Shown one piece after another: positions 11,101 through 20,405 of a stretch of DNA of 64,000 nucleotides. Each line of letters starts with the position of its first letter. The stretch's first letter is position 1. The stretch is from Datnioides undecimradiatus (taxonomy: Eukaryota; Chordata; Actinopteri; Lobotiformes; Datnioididae). The notes below the pieces were generated by a model. That model had not been told where the DNA came from. It made no database searches and worked only from the letters and a program-made list of their open reading frames with translations. Made by a program: the position numbers and the translations under genes. The stretch is from contig WARS01000052.1 in the NCBI GenBank assembly GCA_008933995.1, positions 4,092,001 to 4,156,000 of the forward strand, written 5' to 3'.

Positions 11101-14092
11101 CATGTACATACATTAACCAATGAGTTAGATTGCTTACCCTAATAAGGACCTGCAGCTTCTTGTTGCTCTGCAGCTGCTCTTTGTAGAAGCTGATGGCGTC
11201 TTTGTGATGACTGCAGAAAACACTGTAACACTCGATCATTCCTTCTCCCAGTGCATCTGAAAACTAATACAGAAGGATAAAATGATGATATCTGCATTTC
11301 TAAAAATGGTACATGGAGAGTTCGTGTTGTGCACTCTTTATGTCTCATATGAAGTTATGCTTAGAATTAAAAAACATTATCTAATTACTGTCATTATTAC
11401 GTTGGTACAAATTGTGTAGACGTTCTAGCATGTTAGCATACTTCCATTTCACTGTAGCTATGTAGAGTGTGTTATTTGCCAGGTGAATTTTCATACAGTA
11501 TTCTCAAATTTATAGATATAAAACTGTACAATCTTCTAATCCAGTTGTCACTGCAGTCTAATGTCTGGGAATTATGCAATCATTTGGCTTAAGAACATTT
11601 GGATCACGTTCAACAATCTGTTTACAGTAAATTCATGATTCCTTTGAGCCTTTCTGAAAGGCCTCCAGCTCCCTACAGCTGTATGGTAAAGTTCCTCTAA
11701 TCCTCTGTGCGTTATGTTGATATGCAAACTATACTGGCATTTTGACCTGAACGTGAGTAAATAATGACCCTAAAGTTTCAAGAAAATAAAACATTTTTTT
11801 TTAAAAAGTCCAATCTACAACATGCATATGTGTTAAAACTATCTCTAAGGAAAATCTCCCCTAAAACAAACTAACCCCTCTAAATAAATGGTATGGAGTC
11901 ATCCCAACCTTTCTCCCCACAGTTAGACTGACTGCAAAGATCACAGCTGCCTGCTGTGGCTTTAAAACAGCAAGACTTTACCTGAGAAATGAGAATATCC
12001 CCCAGTCGTGTGATCTGGTAGTTGTTCGGGCTTCCTTCCTCTAGACTTTCATTTTGGTGCAATTGGAGGCAGTTAAGGAAGTGCTGGTGGAGGCTGAGCA
12101 GGGCCTCCACTCCAGGGAATAGCTGCTCCAGTCTGGCCTCCTCAATCAGCAAAGACTGCCTCAACTCGTGCATGTAGACATAGAGAAGGATTTTTAAGGT
12201 GCGCACATGGTGCATCTCCGTCTGGATCAGCTCTATGAAAGCGATAAAAAAAAAAGGATCTCTGGATTAGTTTAAAGCAAGTGCAGGTTAAGTGGCTGAA
12301 ACAAACAGGAAAGCACCTGTGGGGTACAATGACAATAACACCTGTATGGTACTCGCTCAGTAACAACCAGTGGGTGCTCTTAAGCAAGGCATTAAGGTCT
12401 AAAGTGGACCAGTGAACCGGTTTTATGGGCAGTATGAAAAGAGCTGCATCTGAACACATGAAGGTGAATGACAGTAGTCCACTAGTTGTAGTATTAGTCC
12501 ACATGCATTCCTTTGGTACTGGTGTCATTACACTTATTATCATAGTAGACAGGTTTTCCATCACAAGGTCATCATCCATCATCAGCATAATTACAGGAAC
12601 TGCCATCTCTGCATTGGCAGTACAATTACTGTTCTCTGCCATTAGTGATCAAAGATACATCTTTAAATAGATGATTGACGTGAGAAAGTTCTACTTGTAT
12701 ACGCATCTACTTGAAAAATAATAATATTACAGAAGTTACAGTTTGGTTTTTGCATTCAAAGTGATTCATTTTCTAAACATTGTTCCCTTAAAAGACTCAG
12801 CTGGTTAAGTGTACCATAAATGACGTCCTGCCTTTTAACAGCCTCTTTGCTCAGAGCCCTCAGGTAGTTCTGGTCCACAGCAGTGCTCCATGACTCCGCC
12901 TCCAGGTTCTGGGCGTGGGACTCGAGCTCAGCTTGCAGCCGAGCATAATGGGAATCTGGATGACACATAAAAAGTTACACTGTGACTTGTGTCACTCAAA
13001 CAAAGCGCGAGTGGAGTATCTCAGTGATTCATACTGGTCAAGTTATTTTTAAATCAATCTTGTGGCAAATGTTTTTTTACACGGCGCCAGGAATTACTCA
13101 TGTCAAATCGTTTCATTACTCAGAAAACTGAAGTCAGCAAATTTCATGAAAATCTAAGAGTAAAATTATAAATATAAACATCTAACATGTTATACAATAA
13201 AGCCCCTGCTGCTTTGTACATCACACACTGATCCTTCCATCCCTCCATAACAACACAATATGACGATATAGGTACAGATGCCCAAGACTATAGCGTTAAC
13301 ATGCCATTAATAAAGTGAGTAAAAGTGAATAACAGTGTGTAACGTTACTTGATTTCCACAATTAAAAATGAAAAATTCCAAATTGAATCTACATCCTAGA
13401 AACTAGTTTCTATGAGCCATCACAGTGAAGTTGTAGCCAAGCTGCTGGGACAAAGGTACAGGGAGGTTTCAACAGCCTCTCATCCTGCTGACAGAGACCA
13501 GCTGACCTTCTAGGTTGATGGGCTCAGACACTGAGGAAACCAGCGACACAGAGTCCTCAGGGGAGAGCTTCAAACGGAGGCCTTCGATGTCATCCATCTG
13601 CACTGGACCGGATCTAGTTAGTGTGTGATGAGATGAAGCTCAACAGGTAAAAGTGATGTCAGTGCACAAACACGCATGCACACTAGAAACAAAACACACA
13701 GACACAAAAATGCTTGTAAGCTTTGGGTGCTGTTACTTATTTTAGTGTGATCAGAATTGGATGGTTGATCTTATCTATCCAGCGCCAATTATAACACAAC
13801 ATTTCTGTCAAAAGGAGAAATGGAAAAGAACGACAGACATCACATGACTCAGCACATCTCTTATTACCGTGATTTGGTTTGTATTTAAGCTGCTAACTCC
13901 TGACTGGAAAACAATCTGTCACATAAGAGGAAAAAACTATATTGGGACAGCTGTACTATGAATGTGAGCTAAGACACAAAAGGTACATGATGGAAATGAA
14001 GTCTCAAAATACATGTTCACCAACCTGGGACTTGTGTCGCTGGAAGTGGAGGAACCAGGCTGAGCACTGTGCTGTTTGGGGGTGACTGTCAT
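5001..14092 (-). CDS. arhgef18: Rho guanine nucleotide exchange factor 18 (p114RhoGEF)
   Basis: Nineteen coding segments join in phase into 998 codons plus stop, close to the 1015 residues I recall for the human p114RhoGEF isoform. Domains in order: a short acidic N-terminus beginning MTVTPKQ (matching the human MTVSQK start); a DH domain of about residues 98-300 with [24 protein letters not shown] and [10 protein letters not shown]; a PH domain of about residues 320-445 with [16 protein letters not shown] and [13 protein letters not shown]; a linker with a [12 protein letters not shown] helix; a coiled coil of about 680-800 rich in E, Q, R and K; then [14 protein letters not shown] and a Pro-rich C-terminus ending KEKVIFF. 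The family catalyses GDP/GTP exchange on RhoA (and Rac1 in some contexts) and acts at epithelial junctions with actomyosin. The coiled coil and [10 protein letters not shown] block separate it from ARHGEF2 and AKAP13. Segment coordinates are given in the exon entries; all phases were checked. The start ATG follows an in-frame open 5' stretch, so longer isoforms are possible. Confidence 0.93.
5607..5711 (-). CDS. arhgef18: arhgef18 coding segment 18
   Basis: This 105-nt exon encodes a basic linker, [18 protein letters not shown] then [15 protein letters not shown], between the [10 protein letters not shown] block and the Pro-rich tail. Acceptor is tctgtacatccag and donor ACAG/gtagag. Confidence 0.85.
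5807..6128 (-). CDS. arhgef18: arhgef18 coding segment 17
   Basis: This 322-nt exon encodes [18 protein letters not shown], a Pro-rich stretch, and [10 protein letters not shown]...[18 protein letters not shown], a block diagnostic of ARHGEF18. The donor GCAG/gtcttc is weak; it is chosen because it restores phase with segment 18. Confidence 0.85.
6434..6919 (-). CDS. arhgef18: arhgef18 coding segment 16, coiled coil
   Basis: A 486-nt exon encodes 162 residues of near-continuous heptad-like E/Q/R/K/L sequence ([39 protein letters not shown]), ending [12 protein letters not shown]. This is the C-terminal coiled coil of ARHGEF18. Donor CAT/gtgagg. Confidence 0.93.
7043..7090 (-). CDS. arhgef18: arhgef18 coding segment 15 (micro-exon)
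   Basis: A 48-nt exon encoding [16 protein letters not shown] joins in frame to [13 protein letters not shown] of the coiled-coil exon. Acceptor tgtccctgtag, donor CAA/gtaaga. It is too short to form an ORF on its own. Confidence 0.85.
7188..7250 (-). CDS. arhgef18: arhgef18 coding segment 14 (micro-exon)
   Basis: A 63-nt exon encodes [21 protein letters not shown], a Ser/acidic linker. Acceptor cttgtctcaag, donor GAG/gtaacc; phase 0 at both ends, so it could be skipped without a frameshift. Confidence 0.8.
7342..7457 (-). CDS. arhgef18: arhgef18 coding segment 13
   Basis: A 116-nt exon encodes a Ser/Thr/Gly-rich linker including [18 protein letters not shown] and [11 protein letters not shown]. 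Acceptor gattttcacag, donor TCT/gtgagt. Confidence 0.83.
7741..7884 (-). CDS. arhgef18: arhgef18 coding segment 12
   Basis: A 144-nt exon encodes [14 protein letters not shown] and [20 protein letters not shown] is a basic patch preceding a Thr and could be a phosphorylation site (inference). Donor GAAAA/gtaagc. Confidence 0.87.
8152..8331 (-). CDS. arhgef18: arhgef18 coding segment 11
   Basis: A 180-nt exon following the PH domain encodes [20 protein letters not shown], a predicted helix conserved in ARHGEF18/ARHGEF2, then RGLFRG-like [19 protein letters not shown]. Acceptor cttttattttag, donor GAAG/gtaaaa. Confidence 0.9.
8445..8461. repeat. A(17) homopolymer
   Basis: An A run in an arhgef18 intron is followed by A-rich sequence to about 8608. 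Confidence 0.9.
8919..8974 (-). CDS. arhgef18: arhgef18 coding segment 10 (micro-exon)
   Basis: A 56-nt exon encodes [18 protein letters not shown], a post-PH helix. Acceptor tgtgatttag, donor CAAG/gtaaga. Phase fits both neighbours. Confidence 0.86.
9176..9357 (-). CDS. arhgef18: arhgef18 coding segment 9, PH domain C-terminal half
   Basis: The exon encodes [35 protein letters not shown] and [11 protein letters not shown]. These are the beta strands and the C-terminal Trp-containing helix of the Dbl-family PH domain. Donor AACCG/gtgagc. Confidence 0.92.
9538..9614 (-). CDS. arhgef18: arhgef18 coding segment 8, PH domain core
   Basis: This 77-nt exon encodes [20 protein letters not shown] followed by VFAAV, the signature PH strand of the Lbc-type RhoGEFs. 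Acceptor cttcctgcag, donor GTG/gtgagt. Confidence 0.92.
10391..10642 (-). CDS. arhgef18: arhgef18 coding segment 7, end of DH and start of PH
   Basis: A 252-nt exon encodes [19 protein letters not shown] through [13 protein letters not shown] (last DH helices) and the first PH strand with [14 protein letters not shown]. Acceptor tgatgctttcag, donor AAAG/gtttgt. Confidence 0.92.
10757..10874 (-). CDS. arhgef18: arhgef18 coding segment 6, DH catalytic core
   Basis: A 118-nt exon encodes [36 protein letters not shown] and [14 protein letters not shown] is the conserved CR3 helix of Dbl domains that contacts the GTPase switch regions. Acceptor ctctttacaccag, donor GAAG/gtaaaa. Confidence 0.94.
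11138..11263 (-). CDS. arhgef18: arhgef18 coding segment 5, DH domain
   Basis: A 126-nt exon encodes [20 protein letters not shown] then [18 protein letters not shown], mid-DH helices. Acceptor cttctgtattag, donor AGG/gtaagc. Confidence 0.9.
11982..12232 (-). CDS. arhgef18: arhgef18 coding segment 4, DH domain
   Basis: A 251-nt exon encodes [16 protein letters not shown] (CR1 of the DH domain), then [16 protein letters not shown] and [11 protein letters not shown] (CR2). Acceptor cgctttcatag, donor CAG/gtaaag. Confidence 0.93.
12815..12955 (-). CDS. arhgef18: arhgef18 coding segment 3, start of DH
   Basis: A 141-nt exon encodes [20 protein letters not shown] and [11 protein letters not shown]. 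The EAESWSxAVD and VKRQDVxYEL motifs match ARHGEF18. Donor TATG/gtacac. Confidence 0.92.
13507..13613 (-). CDS. arhgef18: arhgef18 coding segment 2
   Basis: A 107-nt exon encodes [18 protein letters not shown] then [18 protein letters not shown], the counterpart of the human MDEADSAFLKFK segment. An internal ATG (13595-13597) gives an alternative start. Acceptor cacactaactag, donor GAAG/gtcagc. Confidence 0.87.
14025..14092 (-). CDS. arhgef18: arhgef18 first coding segment with start codon
   Basis: The ATG at 14090-14092 begins [13 protein letters not shown], aligning with the human MTVSQKGG start. The exon itself extends to 14156 (acceptor tttatgtctctcag), so 14093-14156 is 5' UTR, or coding in a longer isoform because the frame stays open to the acceptor. 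Donor CCCAG/gttggt. Confidence 0.83.
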
Positions 14093-14993
14093 GCCTGGTC
14101 TGAGGAAGCAGGCAGGGAGGCCATAGGAGGCCACGGGAGAAACCCTCTTCCCAGAGCTGAGAGACATAAACAGACTGTGACTGACGGGAAAAATACTGGC
14201 AAGTTTGGAGAACGAAAGGACAAAGTAACGGTCACGCATACATGTGTCACTTTGTCTTTTTACTCTACATGAATGAAAAGAGAGGATCTTTAAAATGTTT
14301 CTAAGATATTTTAAAAAGTATAAAAAAAACATAATATATGTTTGTTTTTAATGTTTTATTTTAAATGTTATGAGTTTTTCCACAAAGTAATCGCATCCCC
14401 ACAGCACAAAACCAATGAAGGTTAATACGTAGATCACTGATATTTAAAAAAAGGACTTCAAGGACAAAGAGTTTATTAATCAACAGGAAACGCAAATAAA
14501 CATACCTTTATTATTTGTTTCTGAAAGCCCTTTGCCCCACTTTGCTGACTCACAAACCCTCAAACAGACGGACTACCTACAAAAGGAAGAGGAGAGTGAA
14601 TTTCATGGTGCTGAATCCAAACAACAGGCTGTTGCAAAACTAATCTAGCCCTGTAGAGAGGGAACTGGTTTGACAAAGTGCAACAGCACAGCTCAAGTCA
14701 GACCAGCTCTCAGGCAAAGACACAACACATAAAAACCTTGCCAGAGAACAAAGCTGCACTCCGGCAACAGCAGCTACAAATGGCATTATTACAGTGACAC
14801 AGCTGCTCTTACTGTTTCTATTATACTTTAGATGGACGTTAAACGAGACGTGAGAATGTTAATAAATGCCTCTCTAATCACGTGACTGACACATCGTTTC
14901 AAACGCAGCTTTAAAATAAAAGTGTTCTGCATTTCTGTTTTTAAAGGTTTTCAAATTCAATAATCTCAATGTCTGTGGTGATGAATATCTCAC

Positions 14994-15050
14994 CTTCTTC
15001 ATCTATACTTCTGTCTATTGTTTTCCATTTTCTACGGTTTCCTTGTAAGA
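14994..15050 (-). other. arhgef18: Candidate 57-nt alternative 5' UTR exon of arhgef18
   Basis: A strong acceptor (pyrimidines then taacag at 15051-15056) and a consensus donor GAAG/gtgaga at 14993 flank 57 nt. The segment carries an ATG with a nine-codon frame that stops (MENNRQKYR) and does not continue in frame into MTVTPKQ. It is therefore more likely untranslated than coding, possibly a uORF-bearing leader exon. Confidence 0.45.
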
Positions 15051-16309
15051 CTGTTAAAAAAGCATGAAGGGGAAAAATCCAGTTAAACCAGTGATTTAAA
15101 AGAAAGGAAAATGCTAAAAAAAAACAAAAAAACCCAACAACCCAGTTGGCTCATATCCAAAGTGATGTTGTAACAAAGCCTGACAGAAAGCACAGCGTGC
15201 CCTTGTTTAAGATCATGGTCAGTAGCATTAGTGTCCCTGTTACAAGGTTTATCCCTGTTGTATACAAAAAGCCCCCAGCTGATTCACAGGCAGTGGTGGC
15301 AAAGCTTGTGACAAATCAGACAGAAAGAGGAAAATAGCCCTCTATTGCAGGTGGCAACATAAATCATATTGAACAAATACACTTGAACAATGCATAAAAT
15401 AAATGATAAAAGTCATAAACATGGCAAACTGACACGACAGGGAAAGAAATGTCCACTTTTTTTCTGACTGTATTGACGCTCCTTAGTTTAAGAGTATTAG
15501 AAGAGAAGGAGCAGTTGTTTAAAGACAGACACACCTAAAACATACATAGTGCTGTTTAACTAAAGGAGTTGTGACACAAGCTTGCACAGAAGCTCTCTGC
15601 TAGCCTCTGGTTCACCTGTTAAACACACACTACAGACCGTGAGCGGAACCCTCAAATGCACACTACTTCTGTAGGCCTCAAACGCATCACAGTCATGAGG
15701 AGTTTAACTCAGGATGAAATGAAAGTCTCCCAGTGCTGCGACAGGTGGATGTCATTTTAAAATGAATCCCAGTTTTTTCATGTTGTTTTTTAGTATTCAT
15801 TTTGGTAATATGCTTTCTGAAAAAAAAACAACCCTGTAAGTAACAGTAACAGGAAAAAGTAAGGCAGTAAATGGGTTTTCCATTGTTATGAATGGGGAAG
15901 TAATTCTCTTTTATCGATCAGCTAGGGAAGACTGATTTCAAAGATTGGATTATTTAGCATATTGGAACCTTTAATACCAGGAAACAAACTTTTCATGATA
16001 TATTATCATGAAAGTCAAGATTGGTCATGCTGGGCCCAGACTTAAATCTCAATAATACTTGAGATTCATCAAAAATTATACAAAAGTATTAAAAAAAAAG
16101 ACCCAAGTGCAGAAGTTAAAATGTCCAAATGTATATCAAAGTCTTCAGCCAAACATTTGACATGATGGTTCCCCAGCCATCAAATGGAGCTAAAACAGTG
16201 TAATGATTAATTTATTAATAGAATTGTGATCATCTATTAATCTTTATTTATTATGCAGCATGACTAAGAATCTACAGTCAACTCTACAACATTGTTCTGT
16301 GGCACAGCA

Positions 16310-16960
16310 GTGCTTTCAGCTTAAAAGCTATCAACATGCTCGCTATTACAACAGGTTGATGCTGATGAACCAGGTGTAATGTTTTGTACTATCCCCATTT
16401 TGCTTTGGTGGCGAGCATGCTAACTTTTTGCTAGTCAGCACTAAACACAAAGTACAGCTTTGGTTGATCAGAACATGAATAGTTATCAAGTATTCATGAA
16501 CCAATGTACTTAATCTGTCCAGATGATGGACCTACATGACAGTCAATCATACAAGAGTATATCCTGAGGGAGACAGGAACATCAGCACCACATTTTATGG
16601 CAATCCATCCAATAGATGTTTGGATATTTAACTTAAAATCCACTAATGTCAACCTCATGGTGCCACCAGAGGAAAAGTCATGAGGGCACAAGAATTCATC
16701 TTCTGGGAACCACAAACGTCTGTTTAACGTTGTTTTGCCATTCCATCCAAGACAAATGAAAACACTGATCTGCTGATGGCACTAGAGTTTAAGTCAGGGG
16801 ACCAACAGGATTCATCCTCAGGGGACTGCAGATGACTGTACAAAGGTTCATGGCCTTCCAGCTAACAGTCACTAACAGAGTTCAAGTTGGACCAGGGTCT
16901 CAGAACAACAGACAGGCAGACCGACCGAAACACAGTCACTGACATCCATTGACAGACATT
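16310..16960. repeat. Decayed interspersed repeat with internal repeats
   Basis: Three internal copies of one theme are visible: a region ending atcctgagggagacaggaac near 16560-16585 with atggcaatccatccaatag near 16597-16616; gaattcatcttctgggaacc near 16691-16710; and ggattcatcctcaggggact near 16808-16827. The last copy is followed by ccgaccg motifs near 16920. I recognise this from memory as a very common repeat of spiny-rayed fish genomes (phrases such as catggcaatccatcca). Its class is not certain to me. The ORF at 16494-16715 is part of the repeat, not a gene. Confidence 0.65.
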
Positions 16961-18995
16961 TGCAGCTTCTACAAGTGTAAGAAAGTGTGACAATTCTCTG
17001 TCATTTCTTAGACAAAAATTAATTATCAGTTATTTGGAAAAAAGAATTTCAAGATTGCTTAAAAATCTCTGTTCTACCTGGTGCCTGAGAAGAAAATTAT
17101 GGAAGAGAACCACATGATATTTCCTGTTATTCATTACTTTTTCCATCTTTTGGGATAAAAAACAAAACAAAACCTGAATCTCTATACTTTGTACTTAACC
17201 AATCATATAGACGTGTTTTCTTTTTTTCGGGTTTGTTAATGTAAAAGCACTTTCCCCCAGGCACCTGTATCATGTTACTTTCTTTAAAGCCTTATGGTAT
17301 GTTATTAGCTATATTTTGTCTGTATGGCTCAGCCCCTTGCTGTGAGTGACAGCCACACCTCAAATGATTCACCTACACTGGGTGAGAACAGAGAAGAATG
17401 AAATACAGGTCATTCCCTGAAAGAGACAAAACAAGACCAGCAAGTCTGCCAAGTATCCTGCAGAGGAAGGAAAGACAGGCCAAAAAACCTCCTAAATGCT
17501 GTGTTTGTGGAAAGTAGTGTCACTTAAAAGATATAGGCCCTAATCATTTAAACACCGCAAAACTATTAAAACAAACAAGAGTTCCTGATGTCCAACTGTG
17601 ACAAAACAAGTGAAACCAGGTCACTGACGGTTAACAGCCGTGAAACTATACCCATTATCCCAGGAGGACATAAAAGCCGACTGATACAAAGAAACCAGTG
17701 ATCCATGTTGCTCTTGTTCCAAATAAAGACCGGAGGCTGTATTTGTTTGACATTATCACACAGGTATAATTTGTCATAAAGACGAATGCCAGATGACTGA
17801 GTTTGCTGCTTCTTCACACCAACAGGTCCGGCGTGCACTTTCCATTTTGCCTTCACATCTACCAGCCTTGACACAGTTTACTCATTAACTTTTAGATACT
17901 GGCTGTGTATTTCTCTTTAGTGTACTGCACTGTAAACACATGCCAATGTGTTTCTGTCAGTACAAAACAGGTGAATCCCATCTTTACCCAGTCTTCAATA
18001 ATGAGAAAAGAGTGATGCATGTATGCGGGAGCTGCAGGTGACGTACAGCACTTCCTAAGTATAAACATATAGGTTACCCACACAGTAAAAGCTAAATTTG
18101 ACCTCCTTGAACTCCTTCATGCACGTTTTCCATTTTTGTTGAGCATTTGCAAATGTAAACCACAGAAGGATAGCAGAGGAAACAAGCAGCATGTCTTCGT
18201 GATCTGACACACTGACTTCCCTCTTTGCCACTGCCAAGATTGCCGTTGCTGCTGCAGCCTCTGCATGGTCATTACTGAGCTGTGCTGTTTTTAAGAATAG
18301 CAGAAATGATCCTGTTATTTTTGTTGTACCTCATACAGTTTAGTACAGTCCTTGTGAGGCAGCAGACATTGAATCTGGTGAACTCCTGTCAGTGCTTGAA
18401 CTCAACTTGCAGATGTTACTCAGGGTTTAACTACTACAAGGTGAAGTTGTGTAGGATTTATGGAACTCTATTGGTGAAATGAAATAACAGTCTGTTGCCT
18501 TGAAAGGACAGTCCAAACACTGGCTCTAAACAGGGCCATAGGTTGTCAGGCTTGGAGGGGAGAATGGAGGGGTATGCAGTGAGCTGGGATCTGTTTACAG
18601 GCAGAATGGAGTAGAAAGTGTAGACACATCTCTTGAAAATCACTTATGACCCACTGAAAGTGTGTTGTGTGATTTTATTATTAAGAAACTCCAGAAAAAC
18701 ATAGGAACCAGTTGCTAGGTGGTAGAGCAAAGGAGGAGGGTCTAATTATACTCATTCTGCCTTTTGATTGGCTTCTGCTAAATTAAAACTTATTTTGCTC
18801 TTAAACATCAACATATTTCATCACATTTACTTTAACTGCAAGTTCAATGTATTGCAATACATTTATTTCAACTGCCACTTCAACTTCTTTCAGTAAATGA
18901 ATTTCTACAGCCGCTGCAAATTTTAATATTTTAGCCATTTCACCTATTTCAACCAAAAAATGTTAAACCACACAACGGCATTTTTATTTAACGTT

Positions 18996-19240
18996 ATATC
19001 ATTCCGCGTAGGCTGTGTCATAGCGCCCGAGTTTAGTGGAATCTTGTATATTAACAGTTGGATTTCATATCATTCCGCGTAGGCTGTATCACTGCGCTCT
19101 AGTCTACTGAAATCTTATATATTAACGGTTAGATTCTATATCATTCCGCGTCGACTATATCACCGCGCTCTCGTTATTTAAAAACTTGTATATTAACTGT
19201 TCTCATATCGTTCCGCATGTAACACGATGCTCTATTTTAC
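18996..19240. repeat. 71-bp tandem repeat, about 3.5 copies
   Basis: Units start with atatcattccgcg at 18996, 19067 and 19138, and with a variant atatcgttccgc at 19205, giving spacings of 71, 71 and 67. Each unit also carries a gcgc/ctc core and ttgtatattaac near its end. Divergence is modest, so this is an established minisatellite-like array in arhgef18 intron 1. Confidence 0.85.
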
Positions 19241-19973
19241 TTTCACAAAACGAAAAACTGTCAGAAATGTTCCATATTATAATCTTTCTCTTTAAGAAGA
19301 GTTTTGCGAGTCTCTAATTTGAAAAAAATGAAAGTGGGTTTGACGACATTACCATTAAGTTATCTGTGTCATCACCCGTAAGGGGGAATGTGAAGAATGC
19401 CAAGGTCCAAACGTTACTTCAGATGACAGAAACTGACCTGGATTCATAACATTGATCTGCCCACTGTAAAAATATGTCGGGTTAAATCAAGTGAGACAGG
19501 TGTTTTGGAGTTTCAGGGGACCAAACAGACAGGCGTATAGTCAGACAGGAGTGGCCGCAGGTGATGACTTACTAGCTAGCCTCTAACATGTAGCCATCCC
19601 GGTGTTTGCTTTTGGTTGTCATACGCAGGTGTAACGTTAAGCTAATTCGGCCACTACTGACCAAACTAACAAACAACCGTCAAATTACAAGACACTGATG
19701 CTCTTTATAATGTTTTAGCTGGTCGAAATCGAAATTAATGCATTCAAATAAGAAACTGCTGTCAGTTCTCCACGTTCATATCGTGGTATAAAAAGCAAGG
19801 AATCGGCGCTTTAGAAACAGCGTATGTTTTCTAAAGTTAGTTAGCCAGGTATGCTAGCTAGCACTAACCTTATAATGTTAGCATGTCACCATTATTGACT
19901 GTTTATCAACCTGTCCGCCCTGTTAACCCGCCAGGTAACAACAAGAGGTAGTAAAACCACAGTTTCATCTTAC

Positions 19974-20110
19974 CTGATGTTGAAACAGAGCTGCAGCAGA
20001 AAGTTAGAGCGAAGGTTACAGACAAGTTTCGGTTTATATCCAGATTACGACGAGAAAGGGACGCACTCTGTCAACAACTTCCACTTACAGGAGGAGACTG
20101 AAGATGTCTC
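19974..20110 (-). other. arhgef18: Probable non-coding first exon of arhgef18
   Basis: A consensus donor CATCAG/gtaaga lies at 19973-19974 on the minus strand, downstream of a region with promoter-like features and upstream of the coding exons. No ATG in the stretch opens a frame into the known coding exons. The 5' boundary is a guess. Confidence 0.5.
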
Positions 20111-20215
20111 AGGAGGGACAAGTGCACGGATGAGGAAAAAATGAGGTGAGTCGGAGGAGGGGTGTTAAAACAGAAATCCCAGCCTCCTCTGAATAAGCCC
20201 TCCTTCCCTCTCTAA

Positions 20216-20239
20216 GCATTGTGGGAATCGGCTAGTTCA
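20216..20239. promoter_or_regulatory. arhgef18: ZNF143-like promoter element
   Basis: The sequence gcattgtgggaatcgg then ctagttc resembles the widespread vertebrate promoter motif GCATTGTGGGAATTGTAGT bound by ZNF143/THAP11, with two or three mismatches in its right half. It sits just upstream of the presumed arhgef18 first exon. No TATA box is obvious. Confidence 0.35.
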
Positions 20240-20374
20240 GAGTTGCACATACCGCAAGCTCATTCAGCAAGAGCTGACTGCTGGATATGCACAGGCTTAT
20301 GAATGCGCACGTAACCCCGCATGCCCTGCTGGAATACATACATATAGAAATTATAAAATAACTTTAGCCTGTAA

Positions 20375-20405
20375 TAGACAATGACACCAGTTCAGGCAAT
20401 TTATT
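20375..20405 (-). terminator. insr: Candidate distal poly(A) site of insr
   Basis: Minus-strand AATAAA at 20400-20405 is followed within 25 nt by CTGGTGTCATTGTCT, moderately GU-rich. Other hexamers at 21260-21265 and 21304-21309 lack a GU-rich follow-up. The true 3' end is unknown. Confidence 0.3.

Larger units (their letters stand above)
5156..14024 (-). other. arhgef18: Introns of arhgef18 between coding exons
   Basis: Introns longer than 300 bp lie at 5156-5606, 6129-6433, 8332-8918, 9615-10390, 11264-11981, 12233-12814, 12956-13506 and 13614-14024. They are AT-rich. The 8332-8918 intron holds an A(17) run (8445-8461) and an A-rich stretch to about 8608. No further coding or RNA signal was seen in them. 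Confidence 0.6.
15051..19973 (-). other. arhgef18: Long 5' intron of arhgef18
   Basis: This intron separates the leader exon from the coding exons. It contains a decayed interspersed repeat (about 16310-16960), a 71-bp tandem repeat (18996-19240) and AT-rich sequence. ORFs of about 60-100 codons in it look random and lack splice context. Confidence 0.5.

Noticed and set aside
16494-16715. 73-codon minus-strand ORF as a small gene
   Set aside because: It falls entirely inside the decayed interspersed repeat and is explained by it.
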